Assembly (NCBI RefSeq): GCF_016862215.1
Contig: NZ_BOMN01000130.1
Location: forward strand, 1-64,000
Direction: 5' to 3'
DNA: 64,000 nt
Source: Winogradskya humida
GTDB taxonomy: Bacteria; Actinomycetota; Actinomycetes; Mycobacteriales; Micromonosporaceae
This document shows positions 56,141-64,000 of this stretch, in pieces (the stretch's first letter is position 1; each line of letters starts with the position of its first letter). Below the pieces are notes generated by a model that was not told the DNA's origin, did not search any database, and was given only the letters and a program-made list of their open reading frames with translations. Both the position numbers and the translations under genes were made by a program.

Positions 56141-56312
56141 GTCGTCACCCCGCTGTGCTGCACGCCCGCCACCTCGTTCAAGACCGCGCCCTTCCGCCCG
56201 TGTAGTGCCTCTCGACCACCTCCGTAACGAACGGCGAACCGGGTGCGACACGGATCTTTGCGGGCGGGCTTCGTACCCGGATCATGCATTTGTCCGTTAT
56301 CCGGGCACGCTA

Positions 56313-56338
56313 AAGGGCCGTCCGTGTGGACGGCCCTT
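56313..56338 (-). terminator. Terminator downstream of crp
   Basis: AAGGGCCGTCC (56313-56323) pairs perfectly with GGACGGCCCTT (56328-56338) around GTGT. On the minus strand it follows the crp stop by 44 bases and is followed by TTA. It separates crp from the carboxylase pair, so those genes need their own promoter near 56200. Confidence 0.85.
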
Positions 56339-56382
56339 CGCGGGTGTTCTTATTCTCTTTTTTGCGGGTATGTCCGCTGTGC

Positions 56383-57060
56383 TCAGACTCGAGCCCGGCG
56401 TGCCAGACGCTCGGGGTCGAGGATGATCACGCTCTTGCCGTCGAGCCGCAGCCAGGCCCGGGACGCGAAGTCCGCGAGCGCCTTGTTGACCGTCTCGCGG
56501 GAAGCGCCGACGAGTTGCGCCAGCTCCTCCTGCGTGAGGTCGTGCGTCACGCGCAGCACGCCACCGTCACGAGTGCCGAAGCGGCCCGCCATCTGCAGCA
56601 GGTTCTTCGCCACCCGGCCGGGCACGTCGGTGAAGATCAGGTCCGCGAGCGCGTCGTTCGTCCGGCGCAGCCTGCGAGCGAGCACGCGCAGCAGTTGCTC
56701 CGCGATCTCCGGCCGGTTGTTCAGCCACGGGCGCAGCGACGACTTCTTCAGCCGTGCGAGCCGCGTGTCGGTCACCGCGGTGGCCGTGGCCGTCCGCGGG
56801 CCCGGGTCGAACAGAGCCAACTCGCCGAGCATGTCCGACGGACCCATGATCGAGACAAGGTTCTGCCGGCCGTCCGCGGCGCGGCGGCCAAGCTTGATCT
56901 TTCCGGAGAGAACGATGTAAAGGCTGTCGCCCGCCTCGCCCTCATTGAAGACGATGTCGCCCTTTCGGAACTCGATCGTCTCCATCTCCTTGGCGAGCGC
57001 CTCGGCAGCCTCCGGGTCAACGCCCTGGAAGATCCCGCTGCGAGCCAGTACCTCATCCAT
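56383..57060 (-). CDS. crp: Cyclic-AMP receptor protein, Crp/Fnr family
   Basis: A 225-residue transcription factor. The cyclic nucleotide pocket is intact: [20 protein letters not shown] and the phosphate-binding cassette [20 protein letters not shown]. The C-terminal helix-turn-helix is [24 protein letters not shown], the actinobacterial Rv3676/GlxR type. It lacks Cys clusters, so it senses cAMP rather than oxygen. The adenylate cyclase-like gene at 47409 may supply its ligand. Divergent from a CapA gene; a 15-bp dyad sits between. Confidence 0.95.
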   Translation of the reverse strand: MDEVLARSGIFQGVDPEAAEALAKEMETIEFRKGDIVFNEGEAGDSLYIVLSGKIKLGRRAADGRQNLVSIMGPSDMLGELALFDPGPRTATATAVTDTRLARLKKSSLRPWLNNRPEIAEQLLRVLARRLRRTNDALADLIFTDVPGRVAKNLLQMAGRFGTRDGGVLRVTHDLTQEELAQLVGASRETVNKALADFASRAWLRLDGKSVIILDPERLARRARV

Positions 57061-57155
57061 CGCTGTACCTCCGACTACGCGCTTCAGCCGCGCAACATCA
57101 GTCTAGGCGTACGCGGGCCACAAACGGGCGGGCACCCCTCGATCTGGATCTCGCA

Positions 57156-57170
57156 GCGTAACTATTACGC
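57156..57170. promoter_or_regulatory. 15-bp inverted repeat between crp and capA
   Basis: GCGTAA-CTA-TTACGC is a perfect dyad in the divergent 200-base region, 96 bases upstream of crp. It could be an operator shared by both genes. It does not match the usual TGTGA-N6-TCACA Crp site. Confidence 0.5.
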
Positions 57171-57262
57171 CCATCGGTGGCCGAAAACTGTCGCTCTCGG
57201 TGAGCGAAAGTCAGTCATTCGACGGTCGTCGAGCTTGCTGCCCGACGGTATCGTCCCGATCG

Positions 57263-58456
57263 ATGAATGCCCACCCCCCGCAGCACCGTCGGGCCCTCTT
57301 CGGACGCCCAATTCTGACAATTACCATCGTTCTGGCCGCACTGGTAGGTGCCGGACTCGGTGGCATGGCGCTGGCTGATCGCGACGACGACCCGTCCGCC
57401 GCGACGTGGAAGCCGGCCCCCGCGGCGACGTCCTCCAAGGCGTCAGGAGCCGCCAAGCCGACGACCGAGTCGGCTACTGAGAGTGATGATGCCATTACCT
57501 TCTCCGCTACCGGGGACATCATCATGGGCAGCGCGCCGAACAAGCTGCCCGCCGGCGACGGCGACGACTTCTTCGACTCGGTGAAGGAGGGGCTCAAGTC
57601 CGACCTGGTCATGGGCAACCTCGAGCAGCCGTTGACGACCGACACCGGCACCTCCAAGTGCGGCTCCCCGGCGCGCGCCAACTGCTTCGCGTTCCGGTCG
57701 CCCCCGGCGTACGCCGAGCACCTCAAGGACGCCGGCTTCGAGCTGCTCAACACCGCGAACAACCACTCCAGTGACTTCGGGCCCCAGGGTTACGCCAACA
57801 CGGTCAAGGCGCTGGACGGCGCCGGGCTCAAGCACACCGGTGCCAAGGGCGAGATCACGGTGGCCGAGGTCAAGGGCGTGAAGGTCGCGGTGGTGGGCTT
57901 CTCGCCGTACGCCACGGCGAACAACGTGAACGACTACGCCGCCGCCAAGGCCGTGATCGAGGAGGCCAAGGGGCAGGCGGACCTCGTCGTCGTCCAGGTG
58001 CACATGGGCGCCGAAGGCTCGGACAAGGGTCATGTGAAGTCGGGCAGCGAGCTGTTCTTCGGCGAGAACCGGGGCGACCCCAAGAAGTTCGCCCGCACGG
58101 TCATCGACGCCGGTGCCGACGTAGTGGTCGGGCACGGGCCGCACGTGCTGCGGGGCATGGAGTTCTACAAGGGCAAGCTGATCGCCTACAGCCTCGGCAA
58201 CTTCGCCGGCGGCGGTAAGACGCTCAGCCGCACCGGGGTTCTCGGGTACGGCGGCATCCTGCACGTGACCATCACCAAGGACGGAACGTTCAAGGGTGGC
58301 AAGTTCCTCTCCACGGCGCTGAACTCCGTCGGGACGCCGACCCGGGACAGCGAGAACGAGCGGGGCCTGGCGCGCGTCCGGGAGCTCTCCACCGCTGACT
58401 TCGGGGACACGGCCGCGGTGATCGGTAAGGACGGATCGATCGAACCGCCCGCGTGA
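57263..58456 (+). CDS. CapA-family poly-gamma-glutamate-type protein, membrane-anchored
   Basis: A 397-residue metallophosphatase-like CapA/PgsA protein. A membrane anchor (ILTITIVLAALVGAGLGGMA) and a Thr/Ala linker precede the catalytic domain: FSATGDIIMGSAPNKL, NLEQPLTT, NTANNHSSDFG, VQVHMGAEGS, VVGHGPHVLRGMEFYKG and YSLGNFAGGG. The exact role in the envelope is unknown in actinomycetes. ATG 57263 has no ribosome site upstream, so a leaderless mRNA is possible. Confidence 0.92.
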   Translation: MNAHPPQHRRALFGRPILTITIVLAALVGAGLGGMALADRDDDPSAATWKPAPAATSSKASGAAKPTTESATESDDAITFSATGDIIMGSAPNKLPAGDGDDFFDSVKEGLKSDLVMGNLEQPLTTDTGTSKCGSPARANCFAFRSPPAYAEHLKDAGFELLNTANNHSSDFGPQGYANTVKALDGAGLKHTGAKGEITVAEVKGVKVAVVGFSPYATANNVNDYAAAKAVIEEAKGQADLVVVQVHMGAEGSDKGHVKSGSELFFGENRGDPKKFARTVIDAGADVVVGHGPHVLRGMEFYKGKLIAYSLGNFAGGGKTLSRTGVLGYGGILHVTITKDGTFKGGKFLSTALNSVGTPTRDSENERGLARVRELSTADFGDTAAVIGKDGSIEPPA

Positions 58457-58474
58457 CGACGTACTCTTGGCCGC

Positions 58475-59305
58475 GTGAGTCGTCCCGCAACCTTGCCCGT
58501 TTCCGCCGTGCTGGCCCGGTCAGCGAAGCGGTTCGCCGGGGAGACCCCGATCGGCCGCAAGCGCCGGGCCCGCAAGATGGCCCGGGTGCTCGCCGAGACG
58601 CATCCCGACGCGCACTGTGAGCTCGACTTCGAGACGCCGCTGCAGCTGGCCGTCGCGACCATCCTGTCGGCGCAGTGCACCGACAAGAAGGTCAACGAGG
58701 TCACCCCGATCGTCTTCAAGCGCTACCTCAGCGCGGCTGACTACGCGGCGGCCGACCGGATGGAGATGGAGGCGATCCTCCGGCCGACGGGCTTCTTCCG
58801 AGCCAAGACCGACTCGCTGATCAAGCTGGGTCAGGCCCTGGAGGAGCGGCACGAGGGCGTCCTGCCGCACACGCTCGAGGAGCTGGTCGCGCTCCCGGGC
58901 ATCGGGCGCAAGACGGCCAACGTGATCCTGGGCAACGCATTCGATGTCCCGGGCATCACCGTCGACACGCACTTCCGCCGGTTGGTCAACCGCTTCGGCT
59001 GGGTGCACGAGGAAGACCCGGTGAAGATCGAGTTCCTGGTCGCCGATCTCATCGAGAAACGCGACTGGACCATGTTCTCGCACCGGATCATCTTCCACGG
59101 CCGCCGCGTCTGCCACGCCAAGAAGCCCGCGTGCGGCGCCTGCAGCCTGGCCACCATGTGCCCGTCATATGGCCTCGGCCCGACCGAGGCAGCCCCCGCC
59201 GCGAAGCTCCTGAAGGGCCCCCGCGCCCGCGAGCTGGCCGTCCAGGTCGGCCTCGACCCCGACCTCGTGCCCGCGGCGGCGATCGCGACCCCGGACGTTC
59301 CGTGA
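58475..59305 (+). CDS. nth: Endonuclease III
   Basis: A 276-residue base-excision repair glycosylase/AP lyase for oxidised pyrimidines. The helix-hairpin-helix [17 protein letters not shown] holds the catalytic Lys, and [14 protein letters not shown] the Asp. The iron-sulphur cluster Cys are spaced C-x6-C-x2-C-x5-C ([17 protein letters not shown]). A 30-residue N-terminal extension and a 40-residue Ala/Pro tail are actinobacterial traits. GTG 58475; the stop overlaps the next gene (GTGA). Confidence 0.97.
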   Translation: MSRPATLPVSAVLARSAKRFAGETPIGRKRRARKMARVLAETHPDAHCELDFETPLQLAVATILSAQCTDKKVNEVTPIVFKRYLSAADYAAADRMEMEAILRPTGFFRAKTDSLIKLGQALEERHEGVLPHTLEELVALPGIGRKTANVILGNAFDVPGITVDTHFRRLVNRFGWVHEEDPVKIEFLVADLIEKRDWTMFSHRIIFHGRRVCHAKKPACGACSLATMCPSYGLGPTEAAPAAKLLKGPRARELAVQVGLDPDLVPAAAIATPDVP

Positions 59306-59859
59306 TCCGTGGCTTCCGGTGGTCGATCGCGCCGATGGCGTTGCTCCTCTCCGCCTGCGCCGCAACCGCAGTGACGCCAACCCCGTCCGTTTCATCCCCC
59401 TTTGCGGGCTGCTCCTTCGCGGGTGGGAACGGCCCCGCGCCAGACCTGCCGGCGGTGACCCTGCCCTGCTTCACCGGCGGCGCCGAGGTAAAGACCGGTG
59501 ACCTGCGCGGGCCGGCGGTCATCAACCTCTGGAGCTCCAACTGCGCCCCGTGCCGCGACGAGTTGCCGGTGATGCAGGCGTTGGCCGACGCGACCACGGG
59601 CAAGCTTCAGGTGCTCGGCGTCGACACCTTCGACACTCGGGACGCGGCCGCGTCGTTCGCCACGGACTTCGGCGTCACGTTCCCCACCCTCTACGACCGC
59701 GACCGGAAACTGCTGCTGGGCCTCGGAAAGACGGCGCTGCCCGTGACCGTGTTCCTCGATGCGGACGGGAAACGCTTCGTCTACACGGGTACGGCGCTGG
59801 ACAAACCCACCCTTGGGACGCTCGTGCGCACCCACACCGGTGTGACGGTGACCGGATGA
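59302..59859 (+). CDS. TlpA-like thioredoxin-fold lipoprotein
   Basis: A 185-residue exported thiol-disulphide protein. Lipoprotein signal [12 protein letters not shown], then a thioredoxin fold with the active site [13 protein letters not shown] (CxPC-type), [20 protein letters not shown] and the cis-Pro in [11 protein letters not shown]. Probably maintains redox state of envelope proteins. Coupled to nth (GTGA) and to the NUDIX gene (ATGA). Corresponds in order to Rv3673c. Confidence 0.93.
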   Translation: MIRGFRWSIAPMALLLSACAATAVTPTPSVSSPFAGCSFAGGNGPAPDLPAVTLPCFTGGAEVKTGDLRGPAVINLWSSNCAPCRDELPVMQALADATTGKLQVLGVDTFDTRDAAASFATDFGVTFPTLYDRDRKLLLGLGKTALPVTVFLDADGKRFVYTGTALDKPTLGTLVRTHTGVTVTG

Positions 59860-60560
59860 GCGCCGGCCTGCCGAGTTGGTGGGAGCCGCTGCTCACGCGG
59901 GTCAGCACGGCACGTAGCGAGGACTTCACGCCTATCCGGCCGCCCAGCAGTGGGGGACGGGCGAGCGCTGTGCTCGTACTCATGGGGGAGGAAAAACCCG
60001 GAGAGCCGGACCTGCTGATCCTGCAGCGGGCCGCGACCATGCGTACCCATGCCGGTCAGCCCGCCTTCCCGGGCGGCGCGGCCGATCCGACGGACCGCGA
60101 CCCGGCAGCGACCGCTCTGCGGGAAGCTCAGGAAGAGGTCGGTCTCGACCCGGCGACGGCGACGGTCCTCACGACGCTGCCGGAGCTCTACATCCCGGTC
60201 AGCCGATTCGTGGTCACCCCGGTTCTGGCCTGGTGGCACGCCCCGCACCCGGTCTGGCCCTGCCAGCCCGCGGAGGTCGCGAGGGTCGCCCGGCTGCCCA
60301 TCGCCGAGCTCGTCGACCCTGCCAACCGCCTACGGGTACGCCACCCGAGCGGCTGGGTCGGCGACGCGTTCCAGGTCCAGGGCATGCTCGTCTGGGGTTT
60401 CACCGCCGGAGTCATCTCGACGCTGCTCGATATGGCCGGTTGGAGCGTGCCCTGGGACGCGGGCCGTGTCCTGGGTTTGGAGGGGCTCGATATCCTGCCC
60501 CCACGGGGTTCCGACCCGGCCACTGCGGCACCGACCGCCTCCGACGAGGTGGTCTCGTGA
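59856..60560 (+). CDS. NUDIX hydrolase, CoA pyrophosphatase type
   Basis: A 234-residue NUDIX enzyme. The CoA-pyrophosphatase pattern QPAFPGGAADPTDRDPAATA precedes the box end ALREAQEEVGLD, which has the metal-binding Glu residues. LPELYIPVSRFVVTPVLAWW follows. It probably cleaves CoA or a related nucleotide diphosphate. ATG 59856 overlaps the upstream stop by four bases. Confidence 0.92.
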   Translation: MSAGLPSWWEPLLTRVSTARSEDFTPIRPPSSGGRASAVLVLMGEEKPGEPDLLILQRAATMRTHAGQPAFPGGAADPTDRDPAATALREAQEEVGLDPATATVLTTLPELYIPVSRFVVTPVLAWWHAPHPVWPCQPAEVARVARLPIAELVDPANRLRVRHPSGWVGDAFQVQGMLVWGFTAGVISTLLDMAGWSVPWDAGRVLGLEGLDILPPRGSDPATAAPTASDEVVS

Positions 60561-60582
60561 CCGTCACTTCTATCCTGAGCGA

Positions 60583-61761
60583 GTGCTTGTGGTCGATGGA
60601 ATCCTGATCCTGCTCATGGTGGTCTTCGCGATCAGCGGCTACCGGCAGGGTTTCGTCATCGGCGCACTGTCCTTCGGCGGATTCTTCAGCGGCCTGCTCA
60701 TCGGCCTGCAGATCGGCCCGCTCATCGCCAACCAGTTCGCGAGCAGCACCACCCGCCTGATCGTGGCCCTGGTGTCCATCTTCGCGCTGGCGGTGCTTGG
60801 CCAGACCCTCGCCGGCTGGCTCGGCACCAAGGTCCGCCGCGCCATCGAGAGCCGCCCCCTGCAACGCCTCGACGACGCGGGCGGCGCGCTGGTCTCGGTC
60901 GTGGCGGTGCTCCTGGTCGCCTGGCTGATCGCGGTCCCGCTCGGCTCGACGCCGTTCCCCGACATCAACCGCCAGGTGCGCAGCAGCTCGGTCCTCAACG
61001 GCATCAACTCGCTCATGCCGGCCGAAGCCCAGGCACTCTCCTCCAGCCTGCGCGAATCCCTCAACACCAACGGCTTCCCCGACGTCTTCGGCGGCCTCAC
61101 CCGCACCGACGCCCGCGAAGTGGCCGCACCAGACCCGGCCCTCGCCAAATCCCAGGTGGTCGTCAACTCCCGCAAGTCCGTCATCAAGGTGCTGGGCACG
61201 GCCCCGAGCTGCTCCCGTCGCATCGAGGGCTCCGGCTTCGTCTACGCCGACGAACGCATCATGACCAACGCCCACGTCGTCGCCGGCACCCGCGACGTCC
61301 AGATCGAAACCCAGAACGACAAACTCGAAGGCAAAGTCGTCGTGTACGACCCGGAGCGCGACCTCGCCGTCATCTACGTCCCCGGCCTCAAAGCCCCGGT
61401 CATGCCGTTCGTCAAGAAGCCCGCCGCCACCGGGGCCAACGCCATCGTCCTCGGCTTCCCCCTCGACGGCCCCTACAACGCCCAGGGCGCCCGGGTCCGC
61501 GACGTCAGCAAAATCACCGGCCCCGACATCTACGACGCCGGCAAGGTCACCCGCGAGATCTACACGATCCGGGCCCTCGTCCAGAGCGGCAACTCCGGCG
61601 GCCCCCTGATCGCCCCCAACGGCGACGTCCTCGGCGTCATCTTCGCCGCCGCGGCCGACGACCGGAACGTCGGCTTCGCGCTCACCGCAGCCGAAGCCGC
61701 CGGCACGGCCACCCTCGGCATCCAGCGCACCCGAGGCGTCAAAACCGGCGAATGCGCCTGA
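60583..61761 (+). CDS. marP: Membrane-embedded trypsin-like serine protease
   Basis: A 392-residue protease with four N-terminal membrane helices (ILILLMVVFAISGYRQGFVI and three more) of the CvpA-like fold, followed by a periplasmic trypsin domain. The catalytic triad is visible: His in IMTNAHVVAGT, Asp in PERDLAVIYV and Ser in VQSGNSGGPLIA. Two Cys (APSCSRRI and the terminal GECA) may form a regulatory disulphide. Mycobacterial MarP protects cells in acid. Start GTG 60583; GTG 60589 is equally possible. Confidence 0.93.
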   Translation: MLVVDGILILLMVVFAISGYRQGFVIGALSFGGFFSGLLIGLQIGPLIANQFASSTTRLIVALVSIFALAVLGQTLAGWLGTKVRRAIESRPLQRLDDAGGALVSVVAVLLVAWLIAVPLGSTPFPDINRQVRSSSVLNGINSLMPAEAQALSSSLRESLNTNGFPDVFGGLTRTDAREVAAPDPALAKSQVVVNSRKSVIKVLGTAPSCSRRIEGSGFVYADERIMTNAHVVAGTRDVQIETQNDKLEGKVVVYDPERDLAVIYVPGLKAPVMPFVKKPAATGANAIVLGFPLDGPYNAQGARVRDVSKITGPDIYDAGKVTREIYTIRALVQSGNSGGPLIAPNGDVLGVIFAAAADDRNVGFALTAAEAAGTATLGIQRTRGVKTGECA

Positions 61762-61817
61762 CCGCCCCCCCCCGTGCGCTGAGCCTGACCGTTTCCCTGT
61801 ACTGAGAAGAAGGCATC

Positions 61818-62243
61818 ATGCCGCGGAAGCGGCCAAGCATCCTTCGGCAGACCTCTTTGCCCAAAACGTTGTGGCACGACGTGCCCCACGTGCCGGGCGT
61901 CGACAAACGCAGCCAGCATGAGATCAGCGGCATCGAATGGAGAACGGCTCAGGACTGGGCTCGTGGCGGTCTCTGGCCCGGCGCCGTCGGCGAAGCGCTG
62001 AAGGCCTGGCAGCAGATCGTCGAACAGCCCCGGACACGGGTGTTTCTGCCGTGCGCCTGCTGCGGCCGTCATCCGCGGGCGCTTCTGCAGGAAGCCATGG
62101 ACGGTCTCACCACGCCCACCGCTCGGCGCCTGCTGAACCTGATCGGCCCGCTCGACGACGACTTCCGCCGGCACACGCGCATGGATCCACACCAGCCGGG
62201 CGGTTCGCCGTGGTGGGAACAACGGTTACCGCTTCACGACTGA
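61818..62243 (+). CDS. Conserved-looking protein, function unknown
   Basis: A 141-residue protein. GAAGAAGG precedes ATG 61818. A CxxC pair (FLPCACCGRHPRALLQEAMD) could bind zinc, and the C-terminal part is basic and helical (TPTARRLLNLIGPLDDDFRR). No signal or membrane segment. I do not recognise a family. Its last codons run into a hairpin-repeat array. Confidence 0.75.
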   Translation: MPRKRPSILRQTSLPKTLWHDVPHVPGVDKRSQHEISGIEWRTAQDWARGGLWPGAVGEALKAWQQIVEQPRTRVFLPCACCGRHPRALLQEAMDGLTTPTARRLLNLIGPLDDDFRRHTRMDPHQPGGSPWWEQRLPLHD

Positions 62244-62246
62244 GGC

Positions 62247-62383
62247 GGTCCGCTCGGACCTTTCACGACTGCGGTGGTCCGCTGGGACCTTTCGCGACTG
62301 GGGTGGTCCGCTCGGACCTTTCGCGACCGGGGTGGCCCGTTGGGACCTTTCGCGACTGGGGTGGTCCGCTCGGACCTTGGGCG
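62247..62383. repeat. Five tandem 29-bp hairpin repeats
   Basis: Units start at 62247, 62276, 62305, 62334 and 62363, a strict 29-bp period, with the last one partial. Each begins GGTCCGCTCGGACC, a 5-bp stem with a GCTC loop, then TTTCGCGACTGGGGT. It fills the gap between two convergent genes. Repeats are contiguous with no spacers, so it is not a CRISPR array. Confidence 0.9.
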
Positions 62384-62387
62384 GGGG

Positions 62388-63833
62388 CTAGGTGGCGCCG
62401 GCGAAGCGGCGGACCGTTAGTAACGCTGCCAGCGTGGAGAGCAGGAAGAGGGCTGCGGCGGGCCACCAGGTGTGGGTTTCTGCGGGGGCTTCGGCCTGGC
62501 CGCCGGCGATGGCGCTGCCCGCGTTGGTGCCGGGGACGAGGGCGCCGACCGTTCCCTTGCCGGTGGTGTCCGGGGCTGACTGGGCCTGGCCGCCGGATGC
62601 GGGGGCGCTTCCGATGCGGGCCACACCGGGCGACGCCGTGGTGTCGAGGGGGTTCTGGACGACGGTGGGGAGCTCGGCGGTCAGGGCGCCGGTCGGGTCG
62701 ACCATGCCGTAGCCGTACTCGTCGTCGCGGCCGGGGACGCCGCGGTCCTTGGCTGTCTTGAGGATGCGGTTGACCACTTCACCGGCGGGCATCGTGGGCC
62801 AGCGGGAACGGATCAGGGCTGCGGTGGCCGACACCATCGGGGCGGCGAAGCTGGTGCCCTGGACCCGCCAGTAGCCGTCCGGGCGGGCGCCGACGAGCTG
62901 GGTCGCTGGGGCGGTCACCACGGTTTCCTTGCCGGTGATCGAGCCGGACCAGAGGTCGGTCCCGTCCTTCTCCATGCCCGCCACCGCGATCACGCCGGGC
63001 TCGCGGGCCGGATACCAGACGCCGGTCGAGGTCGAGGTGCTCGCGTTGCCCGTGCAGGCCACCACGACCACGTCCTTGGCGAACGCGTAGTCGAGGGCCG
63101 CTGCCAGCGCCGCGCTGCTGCCGTTGCCACCGAGCGAGAGATTGATGACGCGGGCGCCGTTGTCGACCGCCCAGCGGACTGCCTTTGCCACGATCATCGC
63201 GTCGTCGTAGCGGTTCTCGCGGTCCAGGACCCGCACGGGAAGGATCTTCGCTTTGGGCGCGATGCCCACCACGCCTGCGTTGTCGTCGGAGCGGCCCGCG
63301 ATGATGGCCGAGACCGTCGTGCCGTGGCCGACGAGGTCGGTGTCGCCGTCGCCCTCCGGGTCGACCAGGTCGAGGCCCTTGAGTACCTGGCCCTGCAGGT
63401 CGACATGGTCGGCGTCGACCCCGGAATCGATGACGGCGACCGTGACGCCTTCGCCGGTCGAGTAGTTCCACGCGCCCGCGACGTTCAGCGTCTTGAGATG
63501 CCACTGCTCAGCCCGCACCGAATCGCCGATCACCGGCGCCGCCACCGCCGTGCCCGCCCTCAGCCCACCTGCCGAGCCGCCCAGACCTGTTGCCGGGCCG
63601 CCCGAAGCCGTGGCCGAGCCGTCCAGACCTGTTGCTGAGCCGCCCGAAGCCGTGGCCGAGCCGCCCAGATCCGTTGCCGAGCCGCTTTGTGACGCGGTCG
63701 GGACGGTGAGGGCGGGATGGCCCTGGGCTCGTGGTGTGGGTGGGGCGGAAAGGGCCGGGGCGACGGTGAGGGTGGCGCAGAGGCAGGCGGCTGAGGTCGC
63801 GGCTGCGAGGCGGGCCGGGATGTGGCCTACCAA
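62388..63833 (-). CDS. mycP: Mycosin: type VII secretion-linked subtilisin protease
   Basis: A 481-residue membrane-bound S8 protease. A signal peptide (PARLAAATSAACLCATLTVA) is followed by a Gly/Ala/Ser repeat region (about 48-95). The catalytic Asp is in VAVIDSGVDADHVD, His in LVGHGTTVSAIIAG and Ser in QGTSFAAPMVSATAAL. A Pro/Gly linker and a C-terminal membrane helix (WWPAAALFLLSTLAALLTV) anchor it. The start appears to be TTG 63833, as an in-frame TAG lies upstream and no ATG or GTG intervenes. Mycosins process ESX substrates; other ESX genes would lie beyond the window edge. Confidence 0.93.
   Translation of the reverse strand: MVGHIPARLAAATSAACLCATLTVAPALSAPPTPRAQGHPALTVPTASQSGSATDLGGSATASGGSATGLDGSATASGGPATGLGGSAGGLRAGTAVAAPVIGDSVRAEQWHLKTLNVAGAWNYSTGEGVTVAVIDSGVDADHVDLQGQVLKGLDLVDPEGDGDTDLVGHGTTVSAIIAGRSDDNAGVVGIAPKAKILPVRVLDRENRYDDAMIVAKAVRWAVDNGARVINLSLGGNGSSAALAAALDYAFAKDVVVVACTGNASTSTSTGVWYPAREPGVIAVAGMEKDGTDLWSGSITGKETVVTAPATQLVGARPDGYWRVQGTSFAAPMVSATAALIRSRWPTMPAGEVVNRILKTAKDRGVPGRDDEYGYGMVDPTGALTAELPTVVQNPLDTTASPGVARIGSAPASGGQAQSAPDTTGKGTVGALVPGTNAGSAIAGGQAEAPAETHTWWPAAALFLLSTLAALLTVRRFAGAT
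63581..63690 (-). repeat. 42-bp tandem repeat in mycosin gene
   Basis: Two 42-bp units (63581-63622, 63623-63664) and a partial third encode the GSATASGGPATGLG type repeat after the signal peptide. Differences are mostly third-position. Copy change would keep the frame. Confidence 0.8.
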
Positions 63834-64000
63834 CGCGCACCGCCATGCCGGGGCCGTCGCGGAGCAACAGCACCACTACCAGCACCGACGCCACCGCGGC
63901 CACCGCCACCACCGCGACCCTGGGTGATTACCTGGGCCGGGTCATGCCGTGTCTGGCACGCCCTGGCCTCGGGCCGTGCCGCGCGGGACGCGGTGGGCCG
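63827..64000 (-). CDS. Possible 3' end of a gene upstream of mycosin
   Basis: A frame open from the window edge to TAG at 63829-63827 overlaps the mycosin TTG start, as in a coupled operon. The last residues are Gly/Arg-rich (GRGGGGGRGGVGAGSGAV). Third positions are mainly G or C over the first half, but other frames are also open here, so coding is uncertain. Confidence 0.25.
   Translation of the reverse strand, partial: RPTASRAARPEARACQTRHDPAQVITQGRGGGGGRGGVGAGSGAVAPRRPRHGGARW

Noticed and set aside
53345-56227. 960-codon plus-strand frame opposite the carboxylase genes
   Set aside because: Antisense to both carboxylase subunits, which have clear catalytic motifs.
62247-62383. CRISPR array
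   Set aside because: Repeats are directly contiguous with a 29-bp period, no unique spacers and no cas genes.
63508-63912. Minus-strand frame starting MVAVAAVASVLVVV
   Set aside because: Beyond the hydrophobic start it becomes Arg/Pro/His-rich shadow sequence of the mycosin gene in another frame.

Overview
The window looks like the chromosome of a high-G+C actinomycete. Gene content points to the Micromonosporaceae, perhaps near Actinoplanes, but that placement is inference. The supporting signs are: most genes with very G+C-rich third codon positions and many GTG starts; an SRP RNA directly upstream of dnaX; a WhiB protein; a mycosin; a mycobacteria-like block of genes from a metallophosphoesterase to marP; and very low-complexity Ala/Pro/Gly linkers.

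Layout. 1-2050: divergent two-component pair, tRNA-Ser(GGA) with a 10-bp tandem repeat at its 3' end, and the SRP RNA. 2124-6531: dnaX (with an unusually long repetitive linker), ybaB and recR. 7036-13232: a five-gene oligopeptide ABC transporter with hairpins between cistrons. 13293-16273: a branched terminator-like element, a secreted hexosaminidase and a lipoprotein HNH nuclease pair. 16418-21757: amino-acid biosynthesis, with leuA and a Leu-rich leader peptide that the usual ORF length cut-off hides, then lysC-asd. 21769-29858: a mycothiol-type DinB protein, a 5'-broken DUF4352 gene, a GH19 chitinase, a FIST/GGDEF-EAL signalling operon, pyrE, cutA, and a MerR regulator divergent from an SDR.

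29945-37900 is the accessory region. A tRNA-Pro(CGG) gene is followed 5.9 kb later by a perfect 36-bp copy of its 3' part. The two copies bound an integrated element that keeps only a scrap of its tyrosine integrase. Its cargo is a low-G+C two-gene cassette (a DUF4365 nuclease-like protein plus an unrecognised 407-aa partner), a 90-aa orphan and a WXG-like / DUF1023 hydrolase / lipoprotein operon. Just outside lies a Fic-domain gene flanked on both sides by clusters of a 10-bp repeat (TTGCTCCAAG and its inverse). The DUF4365 cassette and the Fic locus are the best candidates for an undescribed system.

37952-61761 is a core block whose order matches, from memory, the Mycobacterium tuberculosis Rv3683-Rv3671c region: metallophosphoesterase, penicillin-binding protein, WhiB4, two ArsA/Get3-like ATPases, DUF4177, RidA, MBL hydrolase, Crp, nth, a TlpA-like lipoprotein, NUDIX and MarP. 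Here it is interrupted by a zinc-ribbon/adenylate cyclase/AAA/TPR protein, a Ser/Thr kinase and an acyl-CoA carboxylase pair. A cAMP-producing enzyme thus sits near a cAMP-receptor regulator. 61818-64000: a small unknown gene, five tandem 29-bp hairpin repeats and a type VII secretion mycosin, with the possible end of another gene at the window edge.
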